Shown: in pieces, positions 11,901-22,753 of the stretch
How positions within the stretch are numbered: the first letter of the stretch is position 1
Layout: each line of letters begins with the position of its first letter
Assembly (NCBI GenBank): GCA_022592445.1
Contig: JABYQR010000392.1
Span: 1-39,922 of the forward strand
From: Cytidiella melzeri
Taxonomy: Eukaryota > Basidiomycota > Agaricomycetes > Polyporales > Irpicaceae
DNA length: 39,922 bases
Direction: 5' to 3'
The notes under the pieces: generated by a model
The model's database searches: none
The model's input: only the letters and a program-made list of their open reading frames with translations
Told to the model about the DNA's origin: nothing
Translations under genes and position numbers: made by a program

Positions 11901-12859
11901 CTGAACTATACATGCACAACATGTGGCGACGCTTTGGCTTACCAGAGAAAGTCATATCTGACCGAGGACCCCAATTTGCTGCCAAGTTCCAGAAAGAACT
12001 CTGCTCTAAGTTGGGCATCCAACAGAATATCAGCACAGCATATCACCCCGAGACAGACGGCGAAACGGAGCGTGTCAATCAGGAATTAGAACAGTATCTT
12101 CGAGCCTTCTGCGATTACCGCCAAAATGATTGGGCTAGACTTCTTACTACTGCCGAGTTTGCACACAACATCCGATATCACTCGGCAATTCGACATTCCC
12201 CATTCAAAGCACTGCTAGGATACAAGCCCAGAGTAGTGGATGTCATCAATCCACATTCCAACATTCCCTCTATCACCGAGCGCATCCATCAGATGGTCCA
12301 GATCCGGATGAGCTACATGCCAGCAGCCGCATGGCAGCAGAAGCAGTACGCATGTCACGCAACAAACGAGGGTTTCAGCCATACACAGTGGGTCAGAAAG
12401 TCTGGCTGGAAGGAAAGAACATTACTACCACAAGGCCCTCGGCTAAACTTGCACCCAAACGTCATGGACCATTCGAAATAACCGAAGTACTGGGACCAAT
12501 CACCTACAAACTCCAACTACCATTGGACTGGAAGATCCACCCTGTGTTCCATGCCGGACTTCTCACCCCGTTTATAGAAACACCGGAGTACGGACCAGCA
12601 TACACCGAACCCCCCCAGAAATTGTCAATGATGAAGAAGAATACGAAGTTGAGGCAATACTCCATAGTCGACATAACAGGCAAGGGAAACTCGAATACTT
12701 GGTAAAGTGGACTGGGTATGGAGACTCGGAGAACTCATGGACTCGACCCAAGATATGGAGAACGCCACAGAAGCTATAGCAGAGTTTCATAAGAAATACC
12801 CTAGTGCAGTATATAAGGACCGAGTCTCGCGGAAAACAAAGCGAAGAAATCAAGCATGA
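8918..12859 (+). CDS. pol: Pol polyprotein of element 1: protease, RT, RNase H, integrase, chromodomain
   Basis: Translation enters by -1 frameshift near 8933; no ATG is needed. The frame is open to 12481. Protease: LVDSGATH with catalytic Asp at 9062, and the ILGMTWL flap-side motif near 9270. RT: YMDD at 10445-10456. RNase H: TDAS near 10892, DKELLAI and TDHQNL. Integrase: HHCC finger with two His near 11560-11580 and C-A-S-C at 11672-11683, then a DDE core ([23 protein letters not shown]). Near 12310-12335 the coding shifts to frame 1, giving the GPY/F-type integrase C-terminus ([18 protein letters not shown]). A missing C in the C7 run at 12610-12616 shifts it again into a chromodomain (LVKWTGYGD...NSW). 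A third shift near 12740 leads to the stop at 12857-12859. Chromodomain-bearing integrase places the element in the chromoviruses. Confidence 0.93.
8927..8967 (+). promoter_or_regulatory. -1 programmed ribosomal frameshift signal, gag to pol
   Basis: G GGT TTT (8927-8933) fits the canonical X XXY YYZ heptamer in the gag frame and is followed directly by the gag TAG stop (8934-8936). After a 6-nt spacer from the heptamer, a stem forms from ATCCTA (8940-8945) with TAGGAT (8962-8967) and CAC (8946-8948) with GTG (8958-8960), with one bulged T. Shifting back one base enters the pol frame, which is open from 8918 onward. Confidence 0.85.
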
Positions 12860-13408
12860 GCACAGTCGCTGACATTACTGCCCTTGCTATGCTGCATCTG
12901 CTGCCCTCGTATTCTCCATCCTCATCATCTACTACCACGTCACTGTCGTTCTCCCCGACCAACAGAGAACACTCGAACACAGTTCTCACTACATCAAAGA
13001 TCGTTCCAACGCCGGCTCCCATATTCCAACTTGGGACTAAACATGTTCTTTTACCTTGCCTTTTTCCTCGCCCTGTTCTCCTTCCTGGTTCCTTCATTCT
13101 TCCTTGGCTGGCAGGGCATTCCGGCCCAGCTGCCAATCTATTTCGCCTTCGCTGTTGTTTTTTCTCTCCCTGTTTTGGCTTTCCAATATACCCGAGTCAC
13201 AACCGAGTTTTCTCGTGACACCATAATGTTGTTCGTGGAAAACCGTGATCAGTTGGACCAGATCAATCGGGATCACGAGCAGCATCATATAAACTCGTTC
13301 TGGGCCTCCCTCGATCCCCACCAACAGGACGCCCTGATCAAGTACCACTTCCAACAAACCGTCAACCGTTGGCCAAAGAACTACACTCTCCCTATACCAT
13401 CCGATTGA
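12856..13408 (+). CDS. extra ORF after pol with two membrane segments (env position)
   Basis: An ATG at 12856 overlaps the pol stop (ATGA). That frame gives a Ser/Thr-rich N-terminus; the more protein-like continuation is in the next frame, with ATG 13043 and stop at 13406-13408 (121 residues). It has two strongly hydrophobic stretches, FFYLAFFLALFSFLVPSFFL and LPIYFAFAVVFSLPVLAF, and then a charged soluble tail. One indel or a small intron would join the two parts. Most chromoviruses have only the polypurine tract after integrase, so the position resembles env of retroviruses, but I see no signal peptide or fusion motif and claim no homology to Env. Confidence 0.5.
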
Positions 13409-13421
13409 TCTACCATTCTCT

Positions 13422-14530
13422 ATGTCTTTCCAAACTCCTTTCCTTTCATACCCCAACTTCTCCTTCGGCCACGGCAGCGCCTTCATTCATTTTCTTTACA
13501 ATTATGCTCGTCTTTCCACTTTCAATAACCCTCCTATCACCGATGTTGCACCTAGTAGTGCTGCACACTTTCCTAACCTTTTATTCTCGTCTATGGCAGT
13601 CATCATGGAGTTATTTCGACACGTCATGGAGGCGTATGAAGACGATGAGGTCTACACCATCCAAATCAACACGGGGGATTTCTCACGCAACCGTACGTAT
13701 CGGAGTCCCAGGTGCCGTAGGGCTTTCTGCCGAATGGCCCATTTGCGACTCGTTTGGGAGCACCCCAACCACGATGGTTTCATTGACCAATGGTTCGACA
13801 TTCCTGACCCCATCAACCACGCTCGCACGTTTACACCCTCGCCTATCGTTGAATACACTACCATGCCTGGAGATCGACCTGACTGGGCCAATGCTACCAT
13901 TCAGGGAAGCACTCAGACGTTCCTCATGGTCTTCCGTTGACAACTTCCCCCTGTCTTTGGCAATCGAGCAGACGAACTGGACTGTGAAGGCCCATGGCTA
14001 CGGGCAGTACGAGATCGGGAATTTCTCCGTGCAAGGACCATCCCTACTGCACAACTCCCTCTCGAGTTAGCTGCCACCAAACAAATGGTTCAACAGCTCG
14101 TCGCCTCACAGGACCAACGAGTACCAAGGTCTCGTTTTGATCTCATCCTGTGGGAATGGTTGGCACGGTTGGAGCAACTTCGAAGGGTAGGGATCTTTGT
14201 CTTCGCACTACAGTCATACGACGCGAAGCAGCATCTATCAACGCCCGGGCTAATACTCATTATTACCGAGTCCCACGCCCCCCTCTGGCTTGGTCCAGAA
14301 CAGAGAACGAGCCACAGGTCGAACGCCCTCGTCAACGACGTCGTATGACTCCCCCTACTCCCACACCACCTCCAAGACCACCAGCTCCCACTCCTGCCAA
14401 TGCTGCATTGACCAGACTAAGGACAGTGCCTGCCCTCGTCGAAGACAATGATACCACGCCGGAGTCTCCTCCTTCACCTTTGACTCCACTCAGTGACGAC
14501 AATGCAACACTCGCAAACAACGAGTCTTAA
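13422..14530 (+). pseudogene. second extra ORF of element 1, broken by a stop and a frameshift
   Basis: Starts at ATG 13422, open to TGA 13938-13940 (172 residues). The same frame continues beyond the stop with plausible protein (about 13941-14180, rich in Gln, Leu and Arg), and then coding seems to move to the frame that ends at 14528-14530 with a Pro-rich, acidic tail (TPPTPTPPPRPPAPTP near 14347). Middle part: acidic helix MELFRHVMEAYEDDEVY and Arg/Cys-rich RSPRCRRAFCRM. The ORF ends immediately before the polypurine tract, which argues that it belongs to the element. I recognise no family. Confidence 0.45.
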
Positions 14531-14541
14531 AGGGGAGGTAA
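14529..14541 (+). promoter_or_regulatory. polypurine tract of element 1
   Basis: AAAGGGGAGGTAA lies directly before the TG of the 3' LTR, the expected place for plus-strand DNA priming. Confidence 0.85.
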
Positions 14542-15253
14542 TGTTACGAACCGTCTTCACACCCTATCATTTTCCTTTACTTCTTCGATTACCTTGATAA
14601 CCAGTTATCTTCTTTACAATTGCCTGGACGACCCAACTCGTCTTTCCTCCATCATTCCCTGATCCACATCGCCTCCGTTCAACACGGACTATTATGTTAC
14701 CAGTTGCCTTCTGATGTCCATTCAAATCTCGGACCTAACTCCGATTGGTTACCATTGCCTTGGTTCAACCCTCGGCCTTTCCATACCTCCGTTACCACTC
14801 CATCGGGTCCAACCCCGTCTATCCCCTGTTTCGGGTCCAACTCCGTCTATCCCCTGTTTCGGGTTCAACCCCTTCTCTATTGATTCCTGCCTCATGTTTC
14901 ACCTTTCTATTGTTCCTTGTTTCCGCACCTTGACGGACTTTTCTCTCATTGGCTTTCCAGAGTAGTGGCTGTTCTCTGTGCATTGTTCTTCCTTCCTGTT
15001 TCTCCGATTTGCTACCACTACCTCGGACTGGTCCAAAAGTAGTTAGGTCAACATGTATAAATAGCCGTTAGACATGGGGCTAGAACCTCAGTCTATCCAC
15101 TTCGTATCAATATTCCTTCTATCGAACCATCATCTGTCTGCCACTGTGCCTGACAGCGACCGCGCGGCCTAGACCATCATCAGACCTTGAGTGTAGCTAC
15201 ACCAGGGGGTTCTGACCTGACAACTTGTCCCTTGACAATAGTCGGTCTTAACA
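14542..15253 (+). repeat. 3' LTR of element 1
   Basis: 712 bp, matching the 5' LTR apart from about nine substitutions seen by eye. Followed by GTAAC at 15254-15258, the right copy of the target duplication. Confidence 0.96.
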
Positions 15254-17643
15254 GTAACAGCCTGAACAAGTAATTTTGTTGGGAATAGCTTCTTCAATGA
15301 GTAATGTTTAGTAAGTTAGTGGTTGATCTTCACTGGAGTACACTATCATTCATGAAAGAAGAGGGACTGTGCTGTATTGTTTGAAGTGCAACAATGGGTG
15401 TGAGCACAGAATTAAAACAAGTTTGTGGAGTAGAGCATGGAGATAAAGATTTTTTGACATGTGTCATCTTTTGGTGGTGTTGAACTATATTAGATAATCT
15501 AGATAAAATTTGGTTAACTGCAGGAGCAGGGTTACAAGTGGTTTTGTTATTGATAGCAAATTGAATAAATTATTTAGTGTGAAACAGTCAATTGCACCTG
15601 TGACTTTGTTACCAAAAACAACCTCAGTAAACAACTGTGTTCCTGGTAAGGATCTTGCCAAGCCATCTGGTCATGAATATTGACTGTGTTACAGGCATTT
15701 GCTATTGGTGACACCTTTGATAGGCAACTTGATCCGGGATAAAGTGACTGTACTACAATTGATAAGTTTCATTGCAGGAAAAGGAGCCATACATTGATGA
15801 AGGTAGTCACCAATGGTAGCAAGGGGCTTCATCTATCTTGTCATTAATTTTGTGCAGTGTTCATTACTGATTCTAGAAAATTACTTGTTTCAGAATTGAA
15901 GGGCTGTAGGGTGTCTCATGAGATCATTTGGTAGAACATGTTACATGTGTTCTGTTGATGTCTGCACTGCCTCACCCCCATTGGAGCCGCCACAGGTTGG
16001 GTTCTGATTGTAACTCCTGCTTATAGAGCAACTAGTGGTGGTGAAAATGTATGGAAGAATCAAAGGCAGTGCTCTATGGAGATGCAACCATGTCCTGTTA
16101 ATGTCTGCACTGCCTCACCCCCATTGGAGCTGCCACAGGCTGTGTTTTGATTGTAACTCCTCCTTAGAGAGCAGCTCATGGTTCTGAAACTTTGTGCAAC
16201 AATCCGGCACAGTGGTTGTGGCTGATGCAACCATGTCCTGTTGATGTCTGAGCTGCATCACCCCTATTGGAACTGCCCCAGATTGTGTTCTGATTGTAAC
16301 TTCTGCTTAGAGAGTAGTGGTTGTGAAACCTTGTGAACCAATTGAATGCAGTGCTTGCTGCCAATGCAACCATGCACTGTTGATGTCTGAACTGCCTCAC
16401 ACCCATTGAAACTGCCACAGCTGTAACTCCTGCTTGGAACTCAGTTGTTGTGAAACTTTGTGGACCAATTGAATGCAGTGCTGGCTGCTGATGAAGCCAC
16501 ATCCAGCTGATATCTGCGCTACCTCACCCTTATCAGAGCTGCCACAGCTGTAACTTCTGCTTGGAACTCAGTGGTTGTGAAACTTTGTGGACCAATTGAA
16601 TGCAGCGCTGGCTGCTGATGAAGCCACATCCAGCTGATATCTGCACTACCTCACCCCCATCAGAGCTGCCACAGGCTGTGTTCTGATTGTAACTCTTGCT
16701 TATAGAGCAACTGGTGGTTGTGAAACTGTATGGAAGAACCAAAGGCAGTGCTTTATGCTGATGCTGATGCAACCACATCCTGTTGATGTCTGAACTGCTT
16801 CAGCCGCATTGGAACTGCCACAGGCTATGTTTTGATTCTGTTTCCTCCTCAGAGAGCAACTCATGGTTGTGAAACTTTGTGCAACAATTTGACGCAGTGC
16901 TTGTTGCTGATGCAACCATGTCCTGTTGATGTCTGAACTGCCTCACCCTCATTGGAACTGCCACAGGCTGTGTTCTAATTGTAACTCCTGCTTAGAGAGC
17001 AATTAACAGTTGTGAAAATTGTGGAACAATCAGATGCAGCACTCACTGCTGATGCAGCCAAAGATTTACATTGTCCAAGAATGTAGGGGTTGAGAATTTG
17101 TACTTAGCTTCCAAAGTACTGATAATTCTTGCTCAGAGCCAACACTATGTGTGGCATGTTTTCTCATTGTATTCCTTGTTCAGGGAGCAAGCAATGTCTG
17201 TAGATTGCTGCACATCAACCTGACCAGAATTTGACATCATTTGCCAGCAGGAGTGGAGTTTGAATCTGAGTCTGGATGACTTTGTTCAGTAGACTGGCCA
17301 TAACATGCTTGATTCCACTTCAACTTACAGGATCTTTGTACCAGGATGTTGCCACAAGATAGGGCTAGCCAATGGTGTATTATATGTACAGGTTTGTACC
17401 CATATGCAGTCTGTAAAAATCAAAAACTGCATTTTGATTGCAAAAGTGATCTGATACAAAGTTATAAAGAGCTGATAACAAGGCCAGTGTGATACAATCA
17501 GCTGGATTCATTGTTTTGTTATTGACACTGTTACTGTCTGTATTCTGCCATCAAATTCCCACACTTTGGGGGACAAAAAGGTCACATCTGAAAAGGCATC
17601 AATGTGCTGGAGCACACTGGAACAATTCTTCTTCGTTCTTCAG
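15254..17643 (+). repeat. main piece of the right inverted-repeat arm
   Basis: Continues the arm begun at 6061-6173, in reverse orientation to 1552-3112. It is longer than the left arm mainly because of the minisatellite at 15951-17050. Similarity stops near 17643, a few bases after the CTTCGTTCTTCA sequence. Confidence 0.8.
15951..17050 (+). repeat. minisatellite, about eight units of 126-148 bp
   Basis: Units recur with the core CTCACCCCCATTGGAACTG followed by CACAGGCTGTGTTCTGATTG, an AGAGAGCA block, a TTGTGAAAC block and a GATGCAACCATGTCCTG block. Core starts are near 15971, 16113, 16257, 16397, 16524, 16650, 16798 and 16942. The two shorter units near 16397 and 16524 share a deletion of about 20 bp. 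The inverted partner arm has only one unit. Confidence 0.9.
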
Positions 17644-18292
17644 GAATTGTAACACTTCTGGCCAGGGGGATATTGATTCCACTTTGATAAGAAGAGGCGT
17701 GCGGTGTTTTAGGGGAAAGCTTGCATGCATTGCTTTCAGAATTCTTTGCAAAAACAACTCTAACTTGCGCCAACTTTCCACTCCGCACAGTCACCTTCCC
17801 TGTCAAGAGCCGTCAGCTACCTCGTCAAACTCTATGGACTCCAAAGGTTGTAACAGACCGGTATAGACAGACAATCTGAGACTGAGCGCGGTTCAATAGT
17901 GTTCCTGGTATACCCAGTGAGTGTGAGCCCATTTCCAAGGCATTGGCAGTATTTCTCAGGTTACTTCTAAATGAGAGGTGTGATAGCAGAATTTGGAGAA
18001 ACATAAACACCAGGATGGTCGGGAGTGTTGGCTTCTGATAGCCAGTGAACATGAGGTGATGGAGATGTTTGAGGAAGCATTGGCATGGCAGGGCTGTAGA
18101 ACATTAGCAAGTCAGACTTGTAGCATAGTATCTTTAGAGACAGCTACTCACTGAAAAGTGGAAGATTTTGATTGGTATGGCAAGTAGAGACCTGGGCAGC
18201 TGCAGTTGTGTTTGAGGAGCAATAAGCACGTCAATGAAAAGGCAAACACATACTCTTACTCACGAGGATTATCAACAAAAATAGCAGGAGAA

Positions 18293-18470
18293 GTCACGGA
18301 TGCTGGCAGTAAGGCTGCTGAGAACAGGGGCCACTGGCAGTCCACGTCGCAGATACTACGCATACAGAGACCATGGGAGAGGTTGCGGATGCTGAAAAGT
18401 AGTTTTCTGAGAGTTGAGGCCTCTGGAAGTCCATGTTGCGGATAATACACATACAGAGACACCAAGGGGA
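18293..18470 (+). repeat. diverged tandem duplication of about 89 bp
   Basis: Copy one 18293-18381 and copy two 18382-18470 share CGGATGCTG, GGCC-CTGG-AGTCCA, GATA-TAC-CATACAGAGA and GGGAG at corresponding positions. Confidence 0.7.
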
Positions 18471-18659
18471 GGAAGGAGGAAACAGAGTGTAGTAGTTGTG
18501 GTTGCCCAGTGTACTCTGAACTTGAAAGTTTGAGTGTAATCTGGCATCTGTGCATGTGGGGTGCATGTGGAGCTCACGTGGCAGGAAGGTGCTGCCGTTT
18601 GCTTTTGGCAAGTTCACGCCGATAATCACCACCTCCACTCCTTCTGCATTGTCCATGAT

Positions 18660-18982
18660 ACCTGATGACATTGTTGGGTACCATGGATTGAATTCCAACA
18701 TCAGCCTCTTCTTGCAACCACCCTGTGCTTCCCAATGACATTGTTGGGCACCATAGATGAACATTCAAGAGTCAAGAACTTCCTTCACTTCTTCTCCTGC
18801 AACATTGACATGCTGCCTGATGACATTGTCTTGCACCAGCAATCAACTCAGCACTGCTTGCTCAACTTGGTGTTGTCGGATACTACAATTGTTAGCTCAG
18901 CGTATCTGTCAACTTATGCTCACAATATCTGGGTGACCTTTGGTGCTGCCTGATGATGTCGTTAGGCACCACAATTTCCACG
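18660..18982 (+). repeat. degenerate array of a TGATGACATTGTTGGGCACCA core
   Basis: Core copies lie at about 18661, 18736, 18813 and 18951, spaced 75, 77 and 138 bp (near one or two periods of 76 bp). Sequence between cores is poorly conserved. Confidence 0.55.
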
Positions 18983-19584
18983 GCTTGGGCCTCCCTACAG
19001 CTGGCCTGTGCAGACCATTCATGCTGGACTTCTCGATGCCACTAGCTGTAGGTGTGTAAGACAATCTGCTGTCCATGGTAATAGTGTGCTGATTTGCGAG
19101 TTCTTCCCTTGGAAATGCACTGAGAAAGCTAGCCAATATTGGAAAACACACAGCCTGTGAGGCGCATTCTCATTCTCAAGGTCAGTTCAGCATATGTGTA
19201 CTCTTGAAGCATTCTTCTGATATGCTACTGGTTCAGAATGCCTCAGTTCGACCATTCGAGCGATACTCTTCACAGCATGTCTCCGTGTGCATGCACCAAG
19301 CAAACCTTACGAGGACATGTACTCCCAGGTTCAACGTGTCGGTGTTGCCCTGCATTGGCTGCCAAATTTGTGAAGCACTCTGAGAAGCTTGAATAATGCT
19401 GCCACCATGCAATGAGCAAAGCTATGCTGACTGATTTGTCCACCTTCTCTGGTCCATGCATGATCTTCAACCACATGCTGCTGCTGTTGCACATCTGAGC
19501 TGGCTAACACCTGGCGGTCCTTGGTTGGCTGTAAAGGTGCGGCAACATGTACTTACGGAGTCTAGCTGCGCTGTGTTTGCCACA

Positions 19585-19883
19585 TATATAACACAGCACT
19601 TTTGCCCTACATCCTGCAGTGCTCTCTCTAGCCTCAACCTAGACAGTGCAGCTCTTGTGTTCTCCCCCCTCTATTCTCCACATCTCATCTTGCCTCTTGT
19701 CTCCCTCCTCTTGTGTCCTGTCTCTTGCCTCTCTACCCTTTCCTCTCTCCTCTCTCCTCTTGTCTCTCTGCCTCTCCTCTTGTCTCTACTCTTTCCTCTT
19801 GTCTCTCTTTTTCCGCCTCTGTTGTCCCTTGTCTTCAGAATATTCACCATGTCCCAACACAACCGCAATTCTTCAGTTCCAGC
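19585..19883 (+). other. possible 5' end of a host gene: TATA, CT-rich leader, ATG
   Basis: TATATA at 19585-19590, then about 190 bp of pyrimidine-rich plus strand (19660-19845), then ATG 19849 in a good context (TTCACCATG). This is the usual look of a filamentous fungal promoter. The frame codes MSQHNRNSSVPA and meets a stop at 19888, close to the likely start of the element A LTR near 19884. Element A may therefore have inserted about 12 codons into a gene. Alternatively the whole stretch is U3 of the A LTR. Confidence 0.3.
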
Positions 19884-20398
19884 TGTGTAAGGCAGGGGCT
19901 CCGCTCTTGGTAATTTATGGTTGAAACCACACAATGAGACATCTACTCACATTTAGCCAGGTGGACGGTCTTCTCGTGCTAACAGAAGAGCTAGCAGCAG
20001 AGTTAGTACCTGTGATAGCAGCCGCGCCAGCAGCCACTCCGGCATTGGCAGTGACTAACCGGAAAAATTTGTATTCTCCAACCTCGCGGCAGCACAGCGC
20101 CAGCTCCTGTGCAGCAAGCTGCACAATCTTCATCTCGTATAAACCCACCCTGTAGCTCCCTAAAGACCTCAGATTCTACCTCCTGGGCTTTAGGTGACGT
20201 CCACCTTGTACTAGGTCCATCACTGTACTAATATATCCTGGTCTTTAGCTCACTGTTGGCTGATTCCTTGTTGTAGTGTCTTCACTCCTCCTCATCACAT
20301 ACATCCCTCTTGTCATTGTCCGCACAAGTGAGCTTGTTGTTCCTCCATCCCCGTCGTCACTCCCTTGCTCTGTGTATAGTTTGGTTGTGTTCTTGACA
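19884..20398 (+). repeat. 5' LTR of decayed element A (left edge uncertain)
   Basis: The right edge TTGACA at 20398 is followed by TTAGGTAGAATC, equivalent to the junctions in D and E. TATAAA is at 20138-20143 and the self-primer GATTCTACCT at 20172-20181, again 34 nt from the TATA start. A candidate leader intron lies at 20194-20248. The left edge is a guess from a TG near 19884; no second LTR is in the window to confirm it. Confidence 0.65.
20194..20248 (+). other. candidate LTR leader intron of element A
   Basis: GTGACG...TTTAG, 55 bp, with branch-like TACTAAT at 20226-20232. The 13 nt before it (TCCTGGGCTTTAG, 20181-20193) recur with one change as its last 13 nt (20236-20248), the same plan as in the solo LTR, D and E. 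Confidence 0.6.
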
Positions 20399-20400
20399 TT

Positions 20401-20410
20401 AGGTAGAATC
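20401..20410 (+). promoter_or_regulatory. self-primed primer-binding site of element A
   Basis: AGGTAGAATC is the exact complement of GATTCTACCT at 20172-20181. The pair differs from those of D and E at several positions, but complementarity is kept. Confidence 0.8.
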
Positions 20411-20496
20411 TTTGTACGCTTGCCTGGACGTCGTGCAATCGCACACACCCTTTTCCCCCAAAATGGTTTTGTCAAGTTTAGTCCCCCTGGTTTACC

Positions 20497-21047
20497 AGTA
20501 CGTTGTATTGGCCCGGACCTTTGATCTTACATCTCACTTTGTGGTTGTAGTGCCCAAGAACGTACACATTTGTTGCCGTGTACCTGAGTCTTGCTTCAAA
20601 GCTCGCCAAGAACTACACGAGCAAGGTTGTCCTTGTCTCTACACAGAGAAGGACCTTGAATCCATTGTTTCCTACGTCTCACGTTGTTCCCACTACCATC
20701 CTCTCGGAACCAGACTCCCAGCCTTTGATCACAAAAAGTTTGCTCGTGACAACAAGTCCATCAAGGAACGCGCACAAACACTGTCCGACCGCATTGAGAA
20801 ACCATCTCTCAAAGATTGCATTGCTCGGGCACCTGCACCCCCTCGACTGGACACACAAAAGCCTGTGACACTCAACTTCCACAAGTTCTCAATCAAGGAT
20901 CAAGCCGGCATCCTCAAGCCAAAGATCGAGGCCACCACCAGACACCTCAAGATCCTCATTGAACTTACCCGTGACTGCAACAACTCACAGGTTAGATCAG
21001 TCCTGTTACTCAGCAACAAACTTCTGTACCTCACAGAGCATACATAG
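20497..21047 (+). pseudogene. ORF1 of element A, with split start codon, decayed
   Basis: The A at 20497 followed by GTACGT (5' splice site) and the TG at 20551-20552 after GTAG would form the start codon if the 53-bp intron 20498-20550 is removed. The frame then reads MPKN and is similar to the ORF1 proteins of D and E: YTEKDLESIVSYVSR near 20638, KPSL near 20802, and a T-L-N-F-HKFS...G-I-LKPK block near 20868-20930. Its C-terminal domain is recognisable past the stop at 21045 up to about 21160 (GLQSVGQINSTQLRKR), with a stop where D and E have Trp. Function unknown. Confidence 0.7.
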
Positions 21048-21240
21048 GAATTACTCTCCACACACACACCTGCCCAGCTCAAAGCACTGAGTTGAGGCTT
21101 GCAGTCAGTAGGACAAATAAACTCCACGCAACTGCGCAAGAGGTTGACAGAAGTTACAAGTAGAGTTGTGTTTGTAGCAGACGGAGGATATTTCAAGAAA
21201 ATCCCTTTGTAGTAGATAGCAATCATTGAGTGCAATAATT

Positions 21241-22696
21241 TACTCCATGTCTTTGACCCCGACAAACTCCAAGATTGTCATGATAAAGAGGAGGATCACG
21301 CATACATAGAAGTTTGCAACAAACAGGCATGTCCAAATTGAAGTCAGCGGTTTGCACCGGTATCTTGTGACTTCAGAGAAGGACAACAATACTTTGTTAC
21401 ATACCCCGTGATAACAGTAAAATCCCGTTGATTGTCAAAGTTCCTGGAGAAGTTGAACCTGAACCCAGTTTGGTCACACCGGTTTTACCCGGAATCACCA
21501 CTCCTATCCCTGTCCTACCCGAATCTATACCGGAAATCTCACCAGTAGCATCAGAAGCTTCAACTGTCCCTGTTTACGTCACAATGACAACACCCGCAAT
21601 AGACCCCGCTCTGATTGCTGCTATTGTAGCGGCAGTTGCACAAGCAATTCCAATACTGCAGGTTACGGTCAACAACAACAACACTAAGCCCGATAAGTAT
21701 AAGGGCAAGCATGGCCGTGACTTGTAGTGGTTTCTGTCACAATGTGAGGCTTACTGGGTGACTGCTAGTATTACCGAAGAGAGAATCAAGGTCCTCACGG
21801 CAATTTACCGATTGTCAGAGAAAGCTGCCCAATGGGCAATAACAGTCAAGGGCCACATGGCTGACAACAACAGGGATTTGCCAGACAATCTCGATACATG
21901 GGCCAAGCTTAAGACAGAACTCAAAAAGTACTTCAGCAATGCAACACCTGAAGATACTGCCATCCGTGAGTTGAAGAAGCTCTGTGGAGCAGAGAAAAAG
22001 GAGAAGAATGCAAGTGATGTAGGTACTTACGTCACCAATTTCCAATCCTATGTGGGGCACATTCATGGGTTGAGCGACAAGGACAAGGAGATCCAATTCA
22101 TCAAGGGACTCCCTGAATACATCTATGGGTGGCTGGCAACAGCCAAATGACCTCCAGCCAATCACCAAGGCTGGATTAATAGGTCCCTGAAGATGGCAGC
22201 TGCATATGTCCGTATCAGGGAAACAATGGAAAAGAAAGTTATGTCTGCTTCCTCGTCAACTACATCGAGACCTACCCAGTCTCAACCCAGGTTTACTCCG
22301 GTTCCCCGCCCTTCCAACGGTCCGGTTCCCTTGGAGGTTGACGCCTCCAAAATGCAACAAGGTTGGCGGTGTTACAACTGCCAAGAGCTTACCACCACCC
22401 TTAGTCACATTGCACGCACGTGCACCAAACCAGCGGTTCCACGTCCACCACCTTGTGGAACCCGTGTGGCTGCTACTAATGGAGAAGCATCTTCTCCTCG
22501 GGCCGAAGCAAAGAAGCCTGAGAAGGAGGAAGCGTCAAGCTTGTTGGGAGTGTCAGAGGGGACGCTCAATGCTGTACTGGGAGAATTGGAGAAGTTGAGG
22601 GCAGAGAACGCTGACCTCAAGAAGAGACTGGAGGAGGATTTTGATTCGGGCCGTGATTTGAGCTATGCAAGCACGTGCTCTGCGTATACCATGTAA
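21241..22696 (+). pseudogene. gag: gag of element A, decayed
   Basis: Starts with a trace of the N-terminal cysteine motif (VCNKQACPN near 21310-21340, with damage around it). Then a Pro-rich stretch from 21428, a stop at 21725, the Gag helical core (21758-22150), another stop at 22148-22150, and the C-terminal part from 22193. The zinc knuckle is odd: CYNC then nine residues, H, four residues, C, so it is longer than CX2CX4HX4C. A coiled coil follows (LGELEKLRAENADLKKRLEED near 22580-22640). The protein would have packaged the RNA in particles; this copy is not functional as written. Confidence 0.75.
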
Positions 22697-22753
22697 CAAT
22701 AGATTTTCCATACTTGCGTCTGATGTATTAGAAACTGGTTCTGAATTGGAACA

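Larger units (their letters stand above)
6174..15253 (+). mobile_element. complete Ty3/Gypsy chromovirus, 'element 1'
   Basis: The element is 9080 bp with two 712-bp LTRs (6174-6885 and 14542-15253). Both begin TGTTACGAAC and end TCTTAACA, and they differ at about nine positions by eye. The host duplication GTAAC lies at 6169-6173 and 15254-15258. Internal order: self-priming site, gag (7035-8936), -1 frameshift signal, pol with protease, reverse transcriptase, RNase H, integrase and chromodomain (8918 to about 12859), two further open regions (12856-14530), polypurine tract, 3' LTR. Insertion is fairly recent by LTR similarity, but pol and the downstream ORFs contain frameshifts, so this copy as written is probably not autonomous unless those are sequencing errors. 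Confidence 0.97.
17644..19560. other. non-coding region with weak repeats
   Basis: No gene is supported on either strand. It contains an 89-bp tandem duplication and a degenerate array described separately. Minus-strand open frames over 18256-18764 follow those repeats and show no recognisable domain. Confidence 0.4.

Noticed and set aside
17489..17866. 125-codon plus-strand ORF with a hydrophobic start (secreted-protein look), and its counterpart on the minus strand at 1481-1699
   Set aside because: Both lie in the inverted-repeat arms, but indels between the copies shift the frame, so the protein is not conserved and the ORFs are probably chance.
18256..18764. Minus-strand ORFs of 99 and 156 codons
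   Set aside because: They follow the tandem repeats, show no domain and overlap each other in different frames.
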